The notes under the pieces: generated by a model
What the model was told of the DNA's origin: nothing
Seen by the model: only the letters and a program-made list of their open reading frames with translations
Databases searched by the model: none
NCBI GenBank assembly: GCA_027575765.1
Contig: JANBPT010000037.1
Coordinates: 35,065-99,064 of the forward strand
DNA from: Tieghemiomyces parasiticus
Lineage: Eukaryota; Kickxellomycota; Dimargaritomycetes; Dimargaritales; Dimargaritaceae
Direction of reading: 5' to 3'
DNA: 64,000 bases
Shown: piece by piece, positions 45,179 through 54,650 of the stretch
How the letters are laid out: each line of letters opens with the position of its first letter
Position numbering within the stretch: position 1 is the stretch's first letter
Position numbers and translations under genes: made by a program

Positions 45179-46611
45179 TTAAAACTGCGGGCGACGCTTC
45201 CGGCCGGTGAACTTGGAGTCACTAGCGGTCTTTTCGCCGCGCAGCTTCGCAAGTTCCTTCCTCCGCAGGATCCAGTCCTTGCTCTTGATGGGGGTGCGAG
45301 TCTTACCCTTGCCGCCTTTGGATCGCTGCTGCATCATCTGGAGACGGCGGTCGCTGGCCGAGTATTGGACCCCAGAGGCCGCGCCCTGGGGGTCGTCAAC
45401 CCCTAGACCTTGGGGCAATTCCTGGCGGGGCCCGTTAGCGGCCTGGCCGGCGAAGAGGCACAGGTAGAACTTTTTGGCCTTCTTACTGTTGGGGTAGTCA
45501 ATCACCAGACCGCCTGTGAACCCGCAGCGGGTCGCGCAGGTCATGATGAGGTCGAGTTGGTTGTCGTTCTCCGGGTACATCTGGAAGACGGCCCGGGAGC
45601 CCCGCGCCAGGGCGCTATATAGGGTGCTAAAGAACCGCGTAAGACGCGCCTTGGGGACCTGGACCTTGCTGTCGGCATTACAGAGCCATTGTAGTACAGA
45701 GATGCTGTACAATGGGAGATTGGAAGACGGGCCGGGAAGGGTTGGTCAGTTACAATAGTTGAAGCTCGTCGTGTCAATTCAGCCCTGGCCGTTACCAGGT
45801 GGCGAGGCCGATGCCTGCTAGCGAGTGTGTGCGATGAATTTGGCACTTACCTAATGGCACCATCAAACACGCCAGGACGGAAGGCCATCCCCTGACCGAT
45901 ATCGTGAAGCATCAGGTCGCCCTCGACTTCCCGTTCTAGGGCCACGTCTAGAATCCAGTGTTGGGCGAGATCAGTGGGGTAGATTAAGTTGCGAACCTTG
46001 TTAGCACACTGGAGGCTGGTTGCGACAGACCGCGAATAGGGCTTACAATCAAGATTGTCCGCAAACTTACCCAGCATCGAAGGTGAAATGTCCAGACCGA
46101 CCCAAGTGTGGCCCTCGTCCTCTAGTACTTCACCGCTGAGACCAGAGCCACAGCCAATGTCAAGCAGCAGCGAGCTCTGGTCTTCAGGGAGGCAGAGGAG
46201 CTCAAGGGCACGCAGGGCCATCTCAGCCTGAACGGTGGCGATCCGGGAGCTATAGGAGGAAGGGCAGTACCGGATACGAGGCCATGGCGGTAAGAAATCG
46301 GCTTAGCAACGGTTCACGATGAGTGAGTTCGGGAAGCAGACCGCGCCACAGGTTATGATGGCGGGAGTAGTTGAGGCTTACTTGTTGGTGTATTTGGTGG
46401 CCTCATCTTCGTTATAAAACTGGGCGGCAGAAGGTATAGTGCGGGAAGGCGGCAAGCAAAGTGAATATACGGTTAAGTTCAACTCGCTGATGCAGCCAAG
46501 GTTGTAGAATGAGAAGCGGTCTGGTGTGGAATAGAGCCTACTCAAGGCCTTTCGGGCGTTTGCTTCCTTACTTACCACCTCGGGAGGTGCAATATGCTCG
46601 GGGCGCGACAT
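45179..46611 (-). CDS. BUD23: 18S rRNA (guanine-N7)-methyltransferase Bud23
   Basis: Methylates a conserved guanine of 18S rRNA (G1575 in yeast) with Trm112 during 40S maturation. Five exons, 46611-46576, 46419-46382, 46249-46071, 45947-45851 and 45704-45179, join in phase to 291 residues (human 281). The start [12 protein letters not shown] continues as [11 protein letters not shown] across intron 1, exactly the family N-terminus. SAM motif I is [16 protein letters not shown], followed by [53 protein letters not shown] and [10 protein letters not shown]. The C-terminal third is basic ([19 protein letters not shown]), as expected of the nucleolar family. Introns are 123-156 nt. Codes away from SKI8 across a 640-base shared upstream region. 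Confidence 0.96.
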
Positions 46612-47249
46612 GGCTTGATAGCTCGGGGAACGGCGGTGTGGGGGACGGTTAACTTAGCAGTCGATGGCTCTAGTAATCGAGCAATGCACTAGGAGAGGAT
46701 GAATTCAGACAATGGCAGACTAGCGGGCAGGGGAGGTAGAGGGGTGGCAATGCGTTGTAGTGCCGCATCGATTGCTGCGGGTCATGAGTCTACCTGAAGG
46801 AATCTGGGCCGCTCGGTATGTTGGAGGAGGGGGAACAGCCGATTCCGTATTTTTACTTTTGTAATACTTTTTTTTTTTCTCACTCCTTAGGGTGGTGATT
46901 AGGGCATTAGTACTGCCCTACTCTGCACTCCCTCCCCCGTTAGGAAGTGGCCGCTGGGAGTCTAGTGGGTAGGTTTTTCAAGGCCCGTCCGATGCCAACA
47001 GTCATCCCCGTGCCGATGCGCACGGGCTAACCGATGCCCCCTCTCAGGACTGCGACGGCCTCAGCTGTCAGATGGAACCCCCCAGCCCGATGCCGTTTAG
47101 CGCCATAAATTCTTGCGTATGTTCCTGTCAGTTCTTGAGTACGCCAATTTCCACCCTCAATCTAAGTCTTACGTCTCAGCGACTCTTGTACAGTATCCAC
47201 CTTCCAAAAGAGAATATCTCAGATATTAACTCGCATCCTTCCGTCAGTC
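46612..47249. promoter_or_regulatory. Divergent promoter region of BUD23 and SKI8
   Basis: Intergenic space between divergent starts. A T-run (46868-46880) and a short inverted repeat AGGGC/GCCCT around 46901-46919 are the only distinct elements seen. No TATA box stands out. Confidence 0.5.
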
Positions 47250-48324
47250 ATGTACACCGTCACGCGCGAAGTCTCTGCCCACGACGACGGGGTCTGGGGC
47301 GTAGCTTGGACCCCGACTACTAACCAAGTCCTAACAAGTGCAGTGGATGCCGCCGTCAAGTGCTGGGACGGTGCCACGGGGGAGCTAGTCCGTACGCTCG
47401 ACGGAGCCCACCAGTTGGGTATCCACAGCCTGTCCGCAGATGCCACCGGCCAGCGGGCCCTGACGGCCGCTCTGGACCACCGGATGGTGCTCTGGGACCT
47501 AACCAACGGAGAGGTGGTCCGTGAGATCACGACGGAGCCCAACGGTAACGCCGCCGCCCGGTTGGCTCCCGCCGGGGATGTGCTGGCCGCCGGTGGCCCG
47601 ACCGGTAATGTGACGTTCTGGTCGGCCGCCACTGGCGAGAAAGTCCAAACAGTTCAAGCGTCCCCAAAATACACGACCGCTTTAGCCTATGTAAGTCGCT
47701 GGGGTGGGGGTTGTAATCCTCGTTAGAGGGCGCTGCTCTACAGTATAATTGCTATTATTTTAATCAAACGGCATCATCTAGCGGACGATCCACGCTCATA
47801 ACAGCAGCCATCTCACAACCCTATACTAACCTCTATCACTGCCTCCATACGCCCCCGACCCCCGCCCCCCCCCCCAGAGTCCCGACGGCAAGACCCTCGC
47901 CTGCGGCACGCAAGCCGGCCATGTTGACCTGATTGATGTTGAATCAGGCAAGCTACTCCACAGTCTGAGTGGCCACGCCTCAACGGTACGCAGCCTTGCC
48001 TTTAGTCCTGACGCGACACAACTCTATTCGACCTCCGACGACCGGCGTGTCCACCTCTACGACGCCCAGTACGGTAACCTCATCGCCGCCCTGGTGGGTC
48101 ACAGCTCGTGGGTCCTAGGGGTGACCTGCCACGCTGATGGCGACCAGCTGGGTACGGCGTCTAGCGACCGAACCGTGAAGCTGTGGAGCTCCCGCATGCG
48201 CCAGTGCGTTGACACGTTGAACCACCATACGGATGACGTCTGGGGTGTGGCTTTCAGCCCCAAGGGCGACGAGTTGGTGTCGAGCGGCGAGGATGGCATG
48301 CTCATGTGGTACAAGGCCTTATGA
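47250..48324 (+). CDS. SKI8: Ski8/WDR61 WD40 protein
   Basis: WD40 propeller subunit of the Ski complex, which feeds RNA to the cytoplasmic exosome; the human orthologue WDR61 is also in the Paf1 complex. Exons 47250-47690 and 47878-48324 give 295 residues (human 305). Seven WD-type blades can be traced. The first is AHDDGVWGVAWTP, followed by GAHQLGIHSLSAD, then SPDGKTLACGTQAGHVDLID, GKLLHSLSGHASTVRSLAFSP, SDDRRVHLYDAQYGNLIAAL, GHSSWVLGVTC, and HTDDVWGVAFSPKGDELVSSGEDG at the end. The 187-nt intron has a GTAAGT donor and a C-run before the CAG acceptor, and falls at a blade boundary. AATAAA lies at 48371. The unusual order HDDxVWxVAW and the closing MWYKAL fit WDR61 rather than generic WD40 proteins. 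Confidence 0.93.
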
Positions 48325-48370
48325 GGGCGGGGGAGCCTTTGCACCATACTTCACCGGCGGCGCCTGTGGC

Positions 48371-48376
48371 AATAAA
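48371..48376 (+). other. Poly(A) signal of SKI8
   Basis: AATAAA 47 bases after the stop, in the short gap to the convergent gene. Confidence 0.5.
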
Positions 48377-48545
48377 TGCCGCACCGTTAGTCTACTTTGG
48401 AACGTTTAATCCACACCACGTTGCCTACTGTCGCCACACTAATAGTCGGGTACTGCTAGCTAATGCTAGCTTGTATTATTGAAAAAAAGGGGAGTCCGCA
48501 ATAACCAGGACTGCCGGTGGCCTCTCACGGGTTGTGTTCCGCAGT

Positions 48546-50692
48546 TCAGCGCCACCATTCGTCAGTTAGACCCACTCTCAAAGGATCCAACTCCGTTAGG
48601 GCTGCAACATGTTCGGCGGCTGCTGTCCGGTCGGAGTCGGTGAGCCCGACGGTATTTTGCTTAACCTTGTAAATGTACAGTATGTTGCGCAGGATTACTA
48701 GAGGGGCCGTCAAGCCAGAGTGGGCACACCGGGGAGAGAGAGAAAGTGAGAGGGGGTTGAAGGGGTTAGCGTGCCTGTGTTTAACGAAAAGTACCAAGGC
48801 CAGAAAGAAAGCTGTATGGTATCGGCACGTATGTATCAGATAATGCTAGTGACTTACGTTTGACATCGGGCGCGAGTTCGTAAAGCTCCTGGATAATCCC
48901 GAGTTGGGCTTCAAGTAGCGCATCGGGTTGTTCGGCACCGTTATCCAAAGCTGGAGCCATTGGGCAGTCAGGCCACAGCCGAGAGGGAGAGGGGGTGAGG
49001 TGATACGGGTTCGTTGCGGAGTAATTAGTTCACGTATTCAGGGATTCTTGCAGTGGGTGGGTTCAGCATGGGGGGAATAAAGTATCCCAACCAAGACGAT
49101 CCGCCCTACTTACCTTGTTTAACTAACCAACGCCAGTGTAGCCACCCGCACTCGTCGCGCGGTTCAGTGTACAGGGCACCTTGAACAAGCTCGAAGTCTT
49201 GGTTAAAAAAAGCATTGGAGGACCGTGATGGGGGGGGGGGGGTCAGGATGGCGACCGTTAGTGCGCGCAGGTGGGGAAAGTGTGAACCCAGTCCTCAGCA
49301 TTCGCTTCCCATGGTAGATGTAGTAGTTGGCTATCTTGATGGTTCAAACCTACCATCCTCAATAAATTTCTGACGCTCGGCTATCGTTTTATGCGGCAGG
49401 ATGGCCTCGAGCAATTTGAGACGGTTGTGCCAGGCTGAAAAGTTGGAAAAGTCGGTCATGATATGGGTGGTGGTGTACTCCAGTTCCTCCAGATTGATGG
49501 TGAGCACGTGGTCGGGCTGGGCCTCACGGAGGCGGTTGACCACGTAGCGCCGGTAGTTCCAGCCGTGGACTGGAGAGATGGGGATAGGAATCCGGTGGAT
49601 GGTGCGAACGAGTGTGAGCGACAACGGTCGTTAAGACATAGCCCCTCCCCGGCGGTAACATCAAACAATCCCCGCAGGATGGCCCAGCGGTTTTGGGACC
49701 GGTTCAGTACACACGTGCGTGCTATGTATTATATCCGCAATTAGCTGCTCCAGGATGACAAAAACGCGGACATTGCTCACTTACAATTGCGCGCGTCCAA
49801 GCCCAGCATCTTGCCGACTAACTTGAGCTCGGCCGGCCAGTCGGGGACCGGGGTGACATTGAGGGTCCAAAACCGGTGGTTCCAGATCCAGTATGACTTG
49901 GGATTGAACCGAATGCACTCCATGAAGAAGGCGAGCTCGGCCTGGCAGGCTCGAATCTTCTCCCCGTCGCTCCTGTGCGTCGTCAGAAAGGGGAGGGGAG
50001 GGCGTGAACCACCGCGGTTAGACGAATATTTAGGATTACTCAATCAACATGGGCCAGTTTTCGCAGGAATGACTTGCCGGCAGGCTGGTCGCCCCGTTCA
50101 TTCACTTACATATTAGGAAACCGTGAGAGTAGAATCTTGCGCCGGTAGTTCCAAACGGTATACAGGTCCGGGTTTAGCCGGAGCTGTTGCGTCGTGAGCT
50201 CGAAGGCCTCGTCATCAAGTGCGTGGCCATCGCGCTATTCAAATAAATACCAAGAAAGCGAAGTGCAGGGATGCGAGTAGAGAGCGGGTAAATATCTGAA
50301 ATAGGGCAGGGATGTGTCGCCATGCACCACATGGGGAACGGCCGAGCGAGACGAGAGTTGCTTCTCCGCTCTCAAGGCGACCTTAGCCAATAATATAAAG
50401 TAGTACCTTGGTAAACACCGCCTGGTTAACTGAACGGTAGCTCTCAATTAACTTGGCTTCTTTCTGCTTCTTCAGCAACTGGACTTCCTTGGGGTCCTTG
50501 ACCCGTCTTACGCCGTGGGACTGGTAGAGGGCACATAGGGTGGGCAGTTGTAAGCCAGAGGGGAAAATGAGAGTCAATGGAGAGGGGGGCGATGTGTCAG
50601 GCCAGGGCTGGGCATCGTAGGGAGGCAATCCGATGTCCAACGTCATTGTCGAGGACTTGGGTTCGGGTGGTGAGCGGCGGAGTTCTTACCAT
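48546..50692 (-). CDS. BET4: Rab geranylgeranyltransferase alpha subunit
   Basis: Alpha subunit of GGTase-II, which prenylates Rab GTPases with the beta subunit and Rab escort protein. Proposed exons: 50692-50690 (just ATG), 50520-50407, 50234-50110, 49972-49785, 49569-49354, 49197-49114, 48950-48858, 48811-48795, 48665-48546; about 319 residues (yeast 327). The protein starts MSHGVRRVKDP like other family members. PFTA helical repeats follow: LNPDLYTVWNYRRKIL, FNPKSYWIWNHRFWTL, DARNFHGWNYRRYVV, DFSNFSAWHNRLKLL, PRDECGWLHWRWLV. The C-terminal LTELDPLR block is present. The four central exons and their phases are secure. The last two junctions (a 46-nt intron and an ACAAG acceptor) are tentative. 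Exon 6 uses an AAG acceptor. Animal-type Ig-like and LRR domains are absent, as in yeast. Confidence 0.88.
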
Positions 50693-51410
50693 CGTACTGG
50701 GACAATTTCAACAATGGTGCTAAGGACACGGAATGGAAATAAATATCTATAGAGAGCGTGGGGGCGAAATGCGAAGGTGGCACGGCAACTAGTAGACGAA
50801 GGGAGTAATTTTGAGAGTAGCGTTCGGCTCCCCCCATTTCTGAGCAACTCGAGGGGGGGGGGTGGCCTGTCTGCTGCCTAGCTCGTCAACCCCGGTGAAC
50901 ATGGTGAAGGGGAGGGGGGCTGTGCCCTGACAGGAGCCTCCAGGATGGTACTTCCAGACTCGTACGAAACCATGGTGGCTTAGTGGCCTATTCGCCTTCA
51001 GGAAATACCTTTGGCGGCCAACGTGGCTTACCATAGCCCCTACTACTCGCATTCTATTTCAATGTTACGCAGGGCGCGCAGTGGCTCCAGGTGCCACCAT
51101 CCATGAACTCTGGGCTTCGGCTCTTCCCATAACTTCCCAGCCTCTCCCCCCCCCCGCTAACCGTTTCCCTCTCCACACATCGCTGCTCGGACCTAATGTG
51201 TACCAAGGGGCTGGGTTTTAGTTGAAGGCTACTGAAGAAGCCCATGGTGCATGTCACGGCTGTTTACGTACTTACAAAACCAATAAGAAATAAAAACCAT
51301 TGCTATGTATTTTATCGTTGGCCGTGGGTGGCGGCGTCCGTGCGGTACCGTAAGAAAAATAGTCCCAAAGAAAATAATGGTTATCCCAACTGCTAGAAGG
51401 ACGCCCTCGA
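50693..51410. other. Region between BET4 and eIF3b
   Basis: BET4 leader and upstream side to about 51250, with G- and C-runs (50850-50860, 51145-51155). 51260-51410 is the AT-rich 3' side of the eIF3b gene. No gene recognised. Confidence 0.5.
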
Positions 51411-53675
51411 TTACTCGACGACCTCCTCAGTTTCCTCGACGACCTCCTCGACCCACTCCTCAATCGTCTCGACATTGGCGTCGCCCTCGGTGTCATTCTC
51501 GACGGCCGCGGAGTGCTTACCGAGCACCTCACAGTCCTGCGCGTACTCCTTCGCCTGGCGCTGGCGCCACTGCTTCCAGTCCTCGTTGAGACGGCGGCGC
51601 TTCATAATCTCGGCAGAGCTGGCGGCGCTCTCGGACATGAGGTCCTCCTCCTCGAACTTGGGCGCGAGCTTGGGCAGCTCCTTGACAATGCGGGCCTTGT
51701 CCTCGGCGCTGAGGAGCGAAGCCGGGCGCGGGCGCCAGAGGAACTGCTTGAACTTCTCAAAGGTGTGCTTGCCCAGGAGGGAGCCGCGGAGGTCGTACAG
51801 GGCGAACCCGTTCTCCATCGAGTGGCGCCAGGCCGACGCGTAGGCGGCCACATAGCGGCCCGTGGGGTCCCACTCCACATCGGTGACACCGTAGAGCTCG
51901 GGGCTGGCCAGCAGACGGAACTCGGTCGTGCGGCCCTGGGCGTTGGGCGCCGACAGCTCGTACGCCGTGTCCCAGAACTCCAGATCCCACACTGACGTGG
52001 TGCGCACGGTACCCAGCACGGCATAGCGGCCGTTGGGCGACCAGAGTACCTCGTTGGTGGTCTTCTTCTCCAGGCGTTCGACGCACTCAAAGTTACCAAT
52101 CACGCCCGCCGCCTCGCTCTTGAGCTTGCTGGCCCCCTGCAGCGCGTAGAAGCTGACGGTGTTGCGGTTGGTGTTGACGGCCATCCCGCTGGCGTTATAC
52201 TGCACGGCCTGAGGGTCGACGGTTGACACCGTGGCGAAGCGCGGGACGGGGCCCTTGGGCTCCCAGGCAAAGACTACGACGTTGTCCTTAAACTCGACCG
52301 TCTCAACGGGCACCGAGCGCTCGCGCATCCAAAATAGCTCGAGGTTGGTAAAAGTGGTCTTCTTGGACTTGGACAGACGGTCGGCCTTGACACACAGGTA
52401 GTCGCCCGACGGGTGCCAGTACAACTTACAGTCACTGATGCTGAACAGGTTCTTGGTCCGTACAACCTCCTTGGACGGGACCGAGAGAAGGGTCACACGT
52501 GCGGGCTGGTTAGCCACCTCGGGGGTCCAGTAGGCCAGGGAGTGTTCACCACGCTTGGCCGCATCGGCGCTGGCCGGGCGGCCGGCCTTGCCACCGGTGG
52601 GTGACCAGGCGAAGTTGACGATCCCCTCCACCTTCAGGCTCTTGCGGTCGAGCAGGCCCATACCGGGGGCCTCGTAGATGGACAGCATCTGGCCGGGGAC
52701 GACACGGGCAAAGTAACGGTCGTCGGCCGACCACTTGAAGTGGGGCCAAGCCTCCTTCATGGACAACGGGACGGGGCTCTTGCTGGCGAGCTGGGGCATG
52801 ACGAAGGTGCGTAGGAGGGCGCCCGTACGCAGGTCCCAGATAGCGATGTGCTTGTCGTCGTCCTCGGGGCCGAAGGGGTTGTCCTGGGGGTTGACGGCGG
52901 CCACGGCTTCCGAGTTGATGGGCTCGGGGCTGCAGGTCACCAGGTACTTCTCATTGGGCGAGTAGTCGGCGAACTTGACGCCGGGGTGCACAAACCGTAC
53001 AATCTTGTTCCAGCTCGGACCGCCCCACAGGACCACGCCCTGCCGATGGAAAGTGGTCAAGTAGGTACCCTTGGGCGACCACTGCAGATACGACTCGGTC
53101 CACTTGTTGCGGGTAAACACGTTGTCGGGCTTGCCGTTCTTGTTGTTGACCGACACCACGACCTCGTCGCCGCGGAAGGTCACAAACTCGTCGCGGGCGC
53201 GTTCGTCCAGCAGCCAGCTGCGCAGGTGCTCGCGTTCCTCATAGGCTGGGATGACGGGCGCGCGGAACGTATCGCTCAAGGTAGCGTAGCGCTCCACATC
53301 GGTGAACTTGTGCACCGACAGGATGTGGGTCTTATCCATCTTAAAGCCATTGAGCTGCTTGATGGCGGCGGCGGCCTGCTCGGGGGTGTCCAGCTCGATA
53401 AAGAGGTAGCCCTGAGTCGTGGTCTTGCCCGTCTCGGGGTCCTCCTCCTTGGGCATAAAGAGGCCATCGTCCTTGAGCGGAGCCACGGCCTTGAAGATCT
53501 TCTTGACTACGGTCAGCAGCTTCTCCTCCTTGGAGGAATCTACCACGGGCAGATGGTCGACCACGATCACGTTGTCGAAGGACTCATTGAAGGTGAGCTG
53601 GTACTTTTCCTCAATATCGGAGAAATCGATGTCAGCCTCGGAGGCCGGCAGGTTCCGGGGATCCAGGGCGGGCAT
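51411..53675 (-). CDS. PRT1: Translation initiation factor eIF3 subunit b
   Basis: Scaffold subunit of eIF3 that links the 40S ribosome to eIF3a, g, i and j. Single exon of 754 residues (yeast Prt1 763). The N-terminal RRM at about 35-125 shows NVIVVDHLPVV and GYLFIELDTPEQAAAAI. A nine-bladed propeller follows, with YLQWSPKGTYLTTFHRQGVVLWGG, FVHPGVKFADYSPNEKYLVTCSPEP, DDKHIAIWDLRTGALLRTF, FKWSADDRYFARV, VLWSPNGRYAVLGTV and VEWDPTGRYVAAYAS. The basic helix RRRLNEDWKQWRQRQAKEY (eIF3i/g binding in the family) precedes an acidic tail of repeated EEVVEE. Codons are strongly C/G-ending. Shares a 975-base divergent upstream region with RFA1. Confidence 0.97.
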   Translation of the reverse strand: MPALDPRNLPASEADIDFSDIEEKYQLTFNESFDNVIVVDHLPVVDSSKEEKLLTVVKKIFKAVAPLKDDGLFMPKEEDPETGKTTTQGYLFIELDTPEQAAAAIKQLNGFKMDKTHILSVHKFTDVERYATLSDTFRAPVIPAYEEREHLRSWLLDERARDEFVTFRGDEVVVSVNNKNGKPDNVFTRNKWTESYLQWSPKGTYLTTFHRQGVVLWGGPSWNKIVRFVHPGVKFADYSPNEKYLVTCSPEPINSEAVAAVNPQDNPFGPEDDDKHIAIWDLRTGALLRTFVMPQLASKSPVPLSMKEAWPHFKWSADDRYFARVVPGQMLSIYEAPGMGLLDRKSLKVEGIVNFAWSPTGGKAGRPASADAAKRGEHSLAYWTPEVANQPARVTLLSVPSKEVVRTKNLFSISDCKLYWHPSGDYLCVKADRLSKSKKTTFTNLELFWMRERSVPVETVEFKDNVVVFAWEPKGPVPRFATVSTVDPQAVQYNASGMAVNTNRNTVSFYALQGASKLKSEAAGVIGNFECVERLEKKTTNEVLWSPNGRYAVLGTVRTTSVWDLEFWDTAYELSAPNAQGRTTEFRLLASPELYGVTDVEWDPTGRYVAAYASAWRHSMENGFALYDLRGSLLGKHTFEKFKQFLWRPRPASLLSAEDKARIVKELPKLAPKFEEEDLMSESAASSAEIMKRRRLNEDWKQWRQRQAKEYAQDCEVLGKHSAAVENDTEGDANVETIEEWVEEVVEETEEVVE

Positions 53676-54650
53676 AGTGGGAAAGAGGGTGGGGGGAAAG
53701 AACGCTGGGCCAGGTAAGGCTTGGTTGATACAGGGCGAAAGGGAGGCGGATGAAAGGGTAGATGAAGAGGAGGGTGGGGCGAAGACACAAACTGAGGATG
53801 ATGATGCAAGGATCTATGAGATCGAAATGGTATAGTGCATAACGCGGATGAGGAAGGTGCCAGGCAATGATCGATCGGGCAGTATTTGCGCCGGGGGCAT
53901 AGACAGGTCAGTCGGCGATCTCTTAGGCGCAGGCATTGGCGGGAGTGTACGGCGGTCAGCAATTAGCGGTATATCGCTCGCTAAATTACTAGCGTCTCCC
54001 CGTCACTGTCACTCCCCTTATCCACCCTTTCCGTTTGGACTTGGCCCCTCAAAATTTTGGCATAGCGGGCTCAAGTGTCAATCCACGTCTGTTCGTTGCG
54101 CCTGGGGGGGGCGGTAGTGAGGGAGTGGGTAGTGCCATTTTCGTCAACGGTACAACTCCGCCTGGCCAATTATATATCACGTGACTATTCGGTTAAGCCT
54201 TCACCTGGACTGACTCAAGCGACGACCAGAGCCTAAGCTCGGTGGACTGGTCTGTCCGCCCACCACTCACCCCCCCTCCCCCGCTACCTGCGCCTACTAT
54301 TGCCCCTCGCACTCCACACGGTCCGCAAACCGGTTGCTGCGGCCCATCCTCTTTGTGTGTGGATGTCTGATGTTTACCTTTCATTCCCAGCGTGGGAGGT
54401 TTGTTTGGTTTCCTCAAGCTCTGGCGGGCCTGCCAGCGGTGCCCGCTACTGTTTGCGAGAGATGCTGCCTCGCCTACACACCCTCTTGCTAACCCTCCAC
54501 GCATTGGTGGTCTACACCCTTTGAATCCCATTGCTTGACCCACTCGTCCAACCCTCCTTTGATTCCTAGCTGCCGCCGCCGCCACACCCCTTGCCCACTT
54601 CCTTATTACAACCTTACGACCCCGCACGCATTCGAAACCCGCTGCCCAAC
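53676..54650. promoter_or_regulatory. Divergent promoter region of eIF3b and RFA1
   Basis: 53680-53840 is purine-rich on plus (eIF3b leader side). 54230-54640 is pyrimidine-rich (RFA1 leader side). A CCAAT at 54166 and a TCACGTGA at 54177 sit between them. No gene recognised. Confidence 0.55.
54177..54184. promoter_or_regulatory. TCACGTGA palindrome between eIF3b and RFA1
   Basis: E-box palindrome just downstream of a CCAAT/TATATA stretch, central in the divergent region. Third intergenic copy in the window. Confidence 0.45.
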
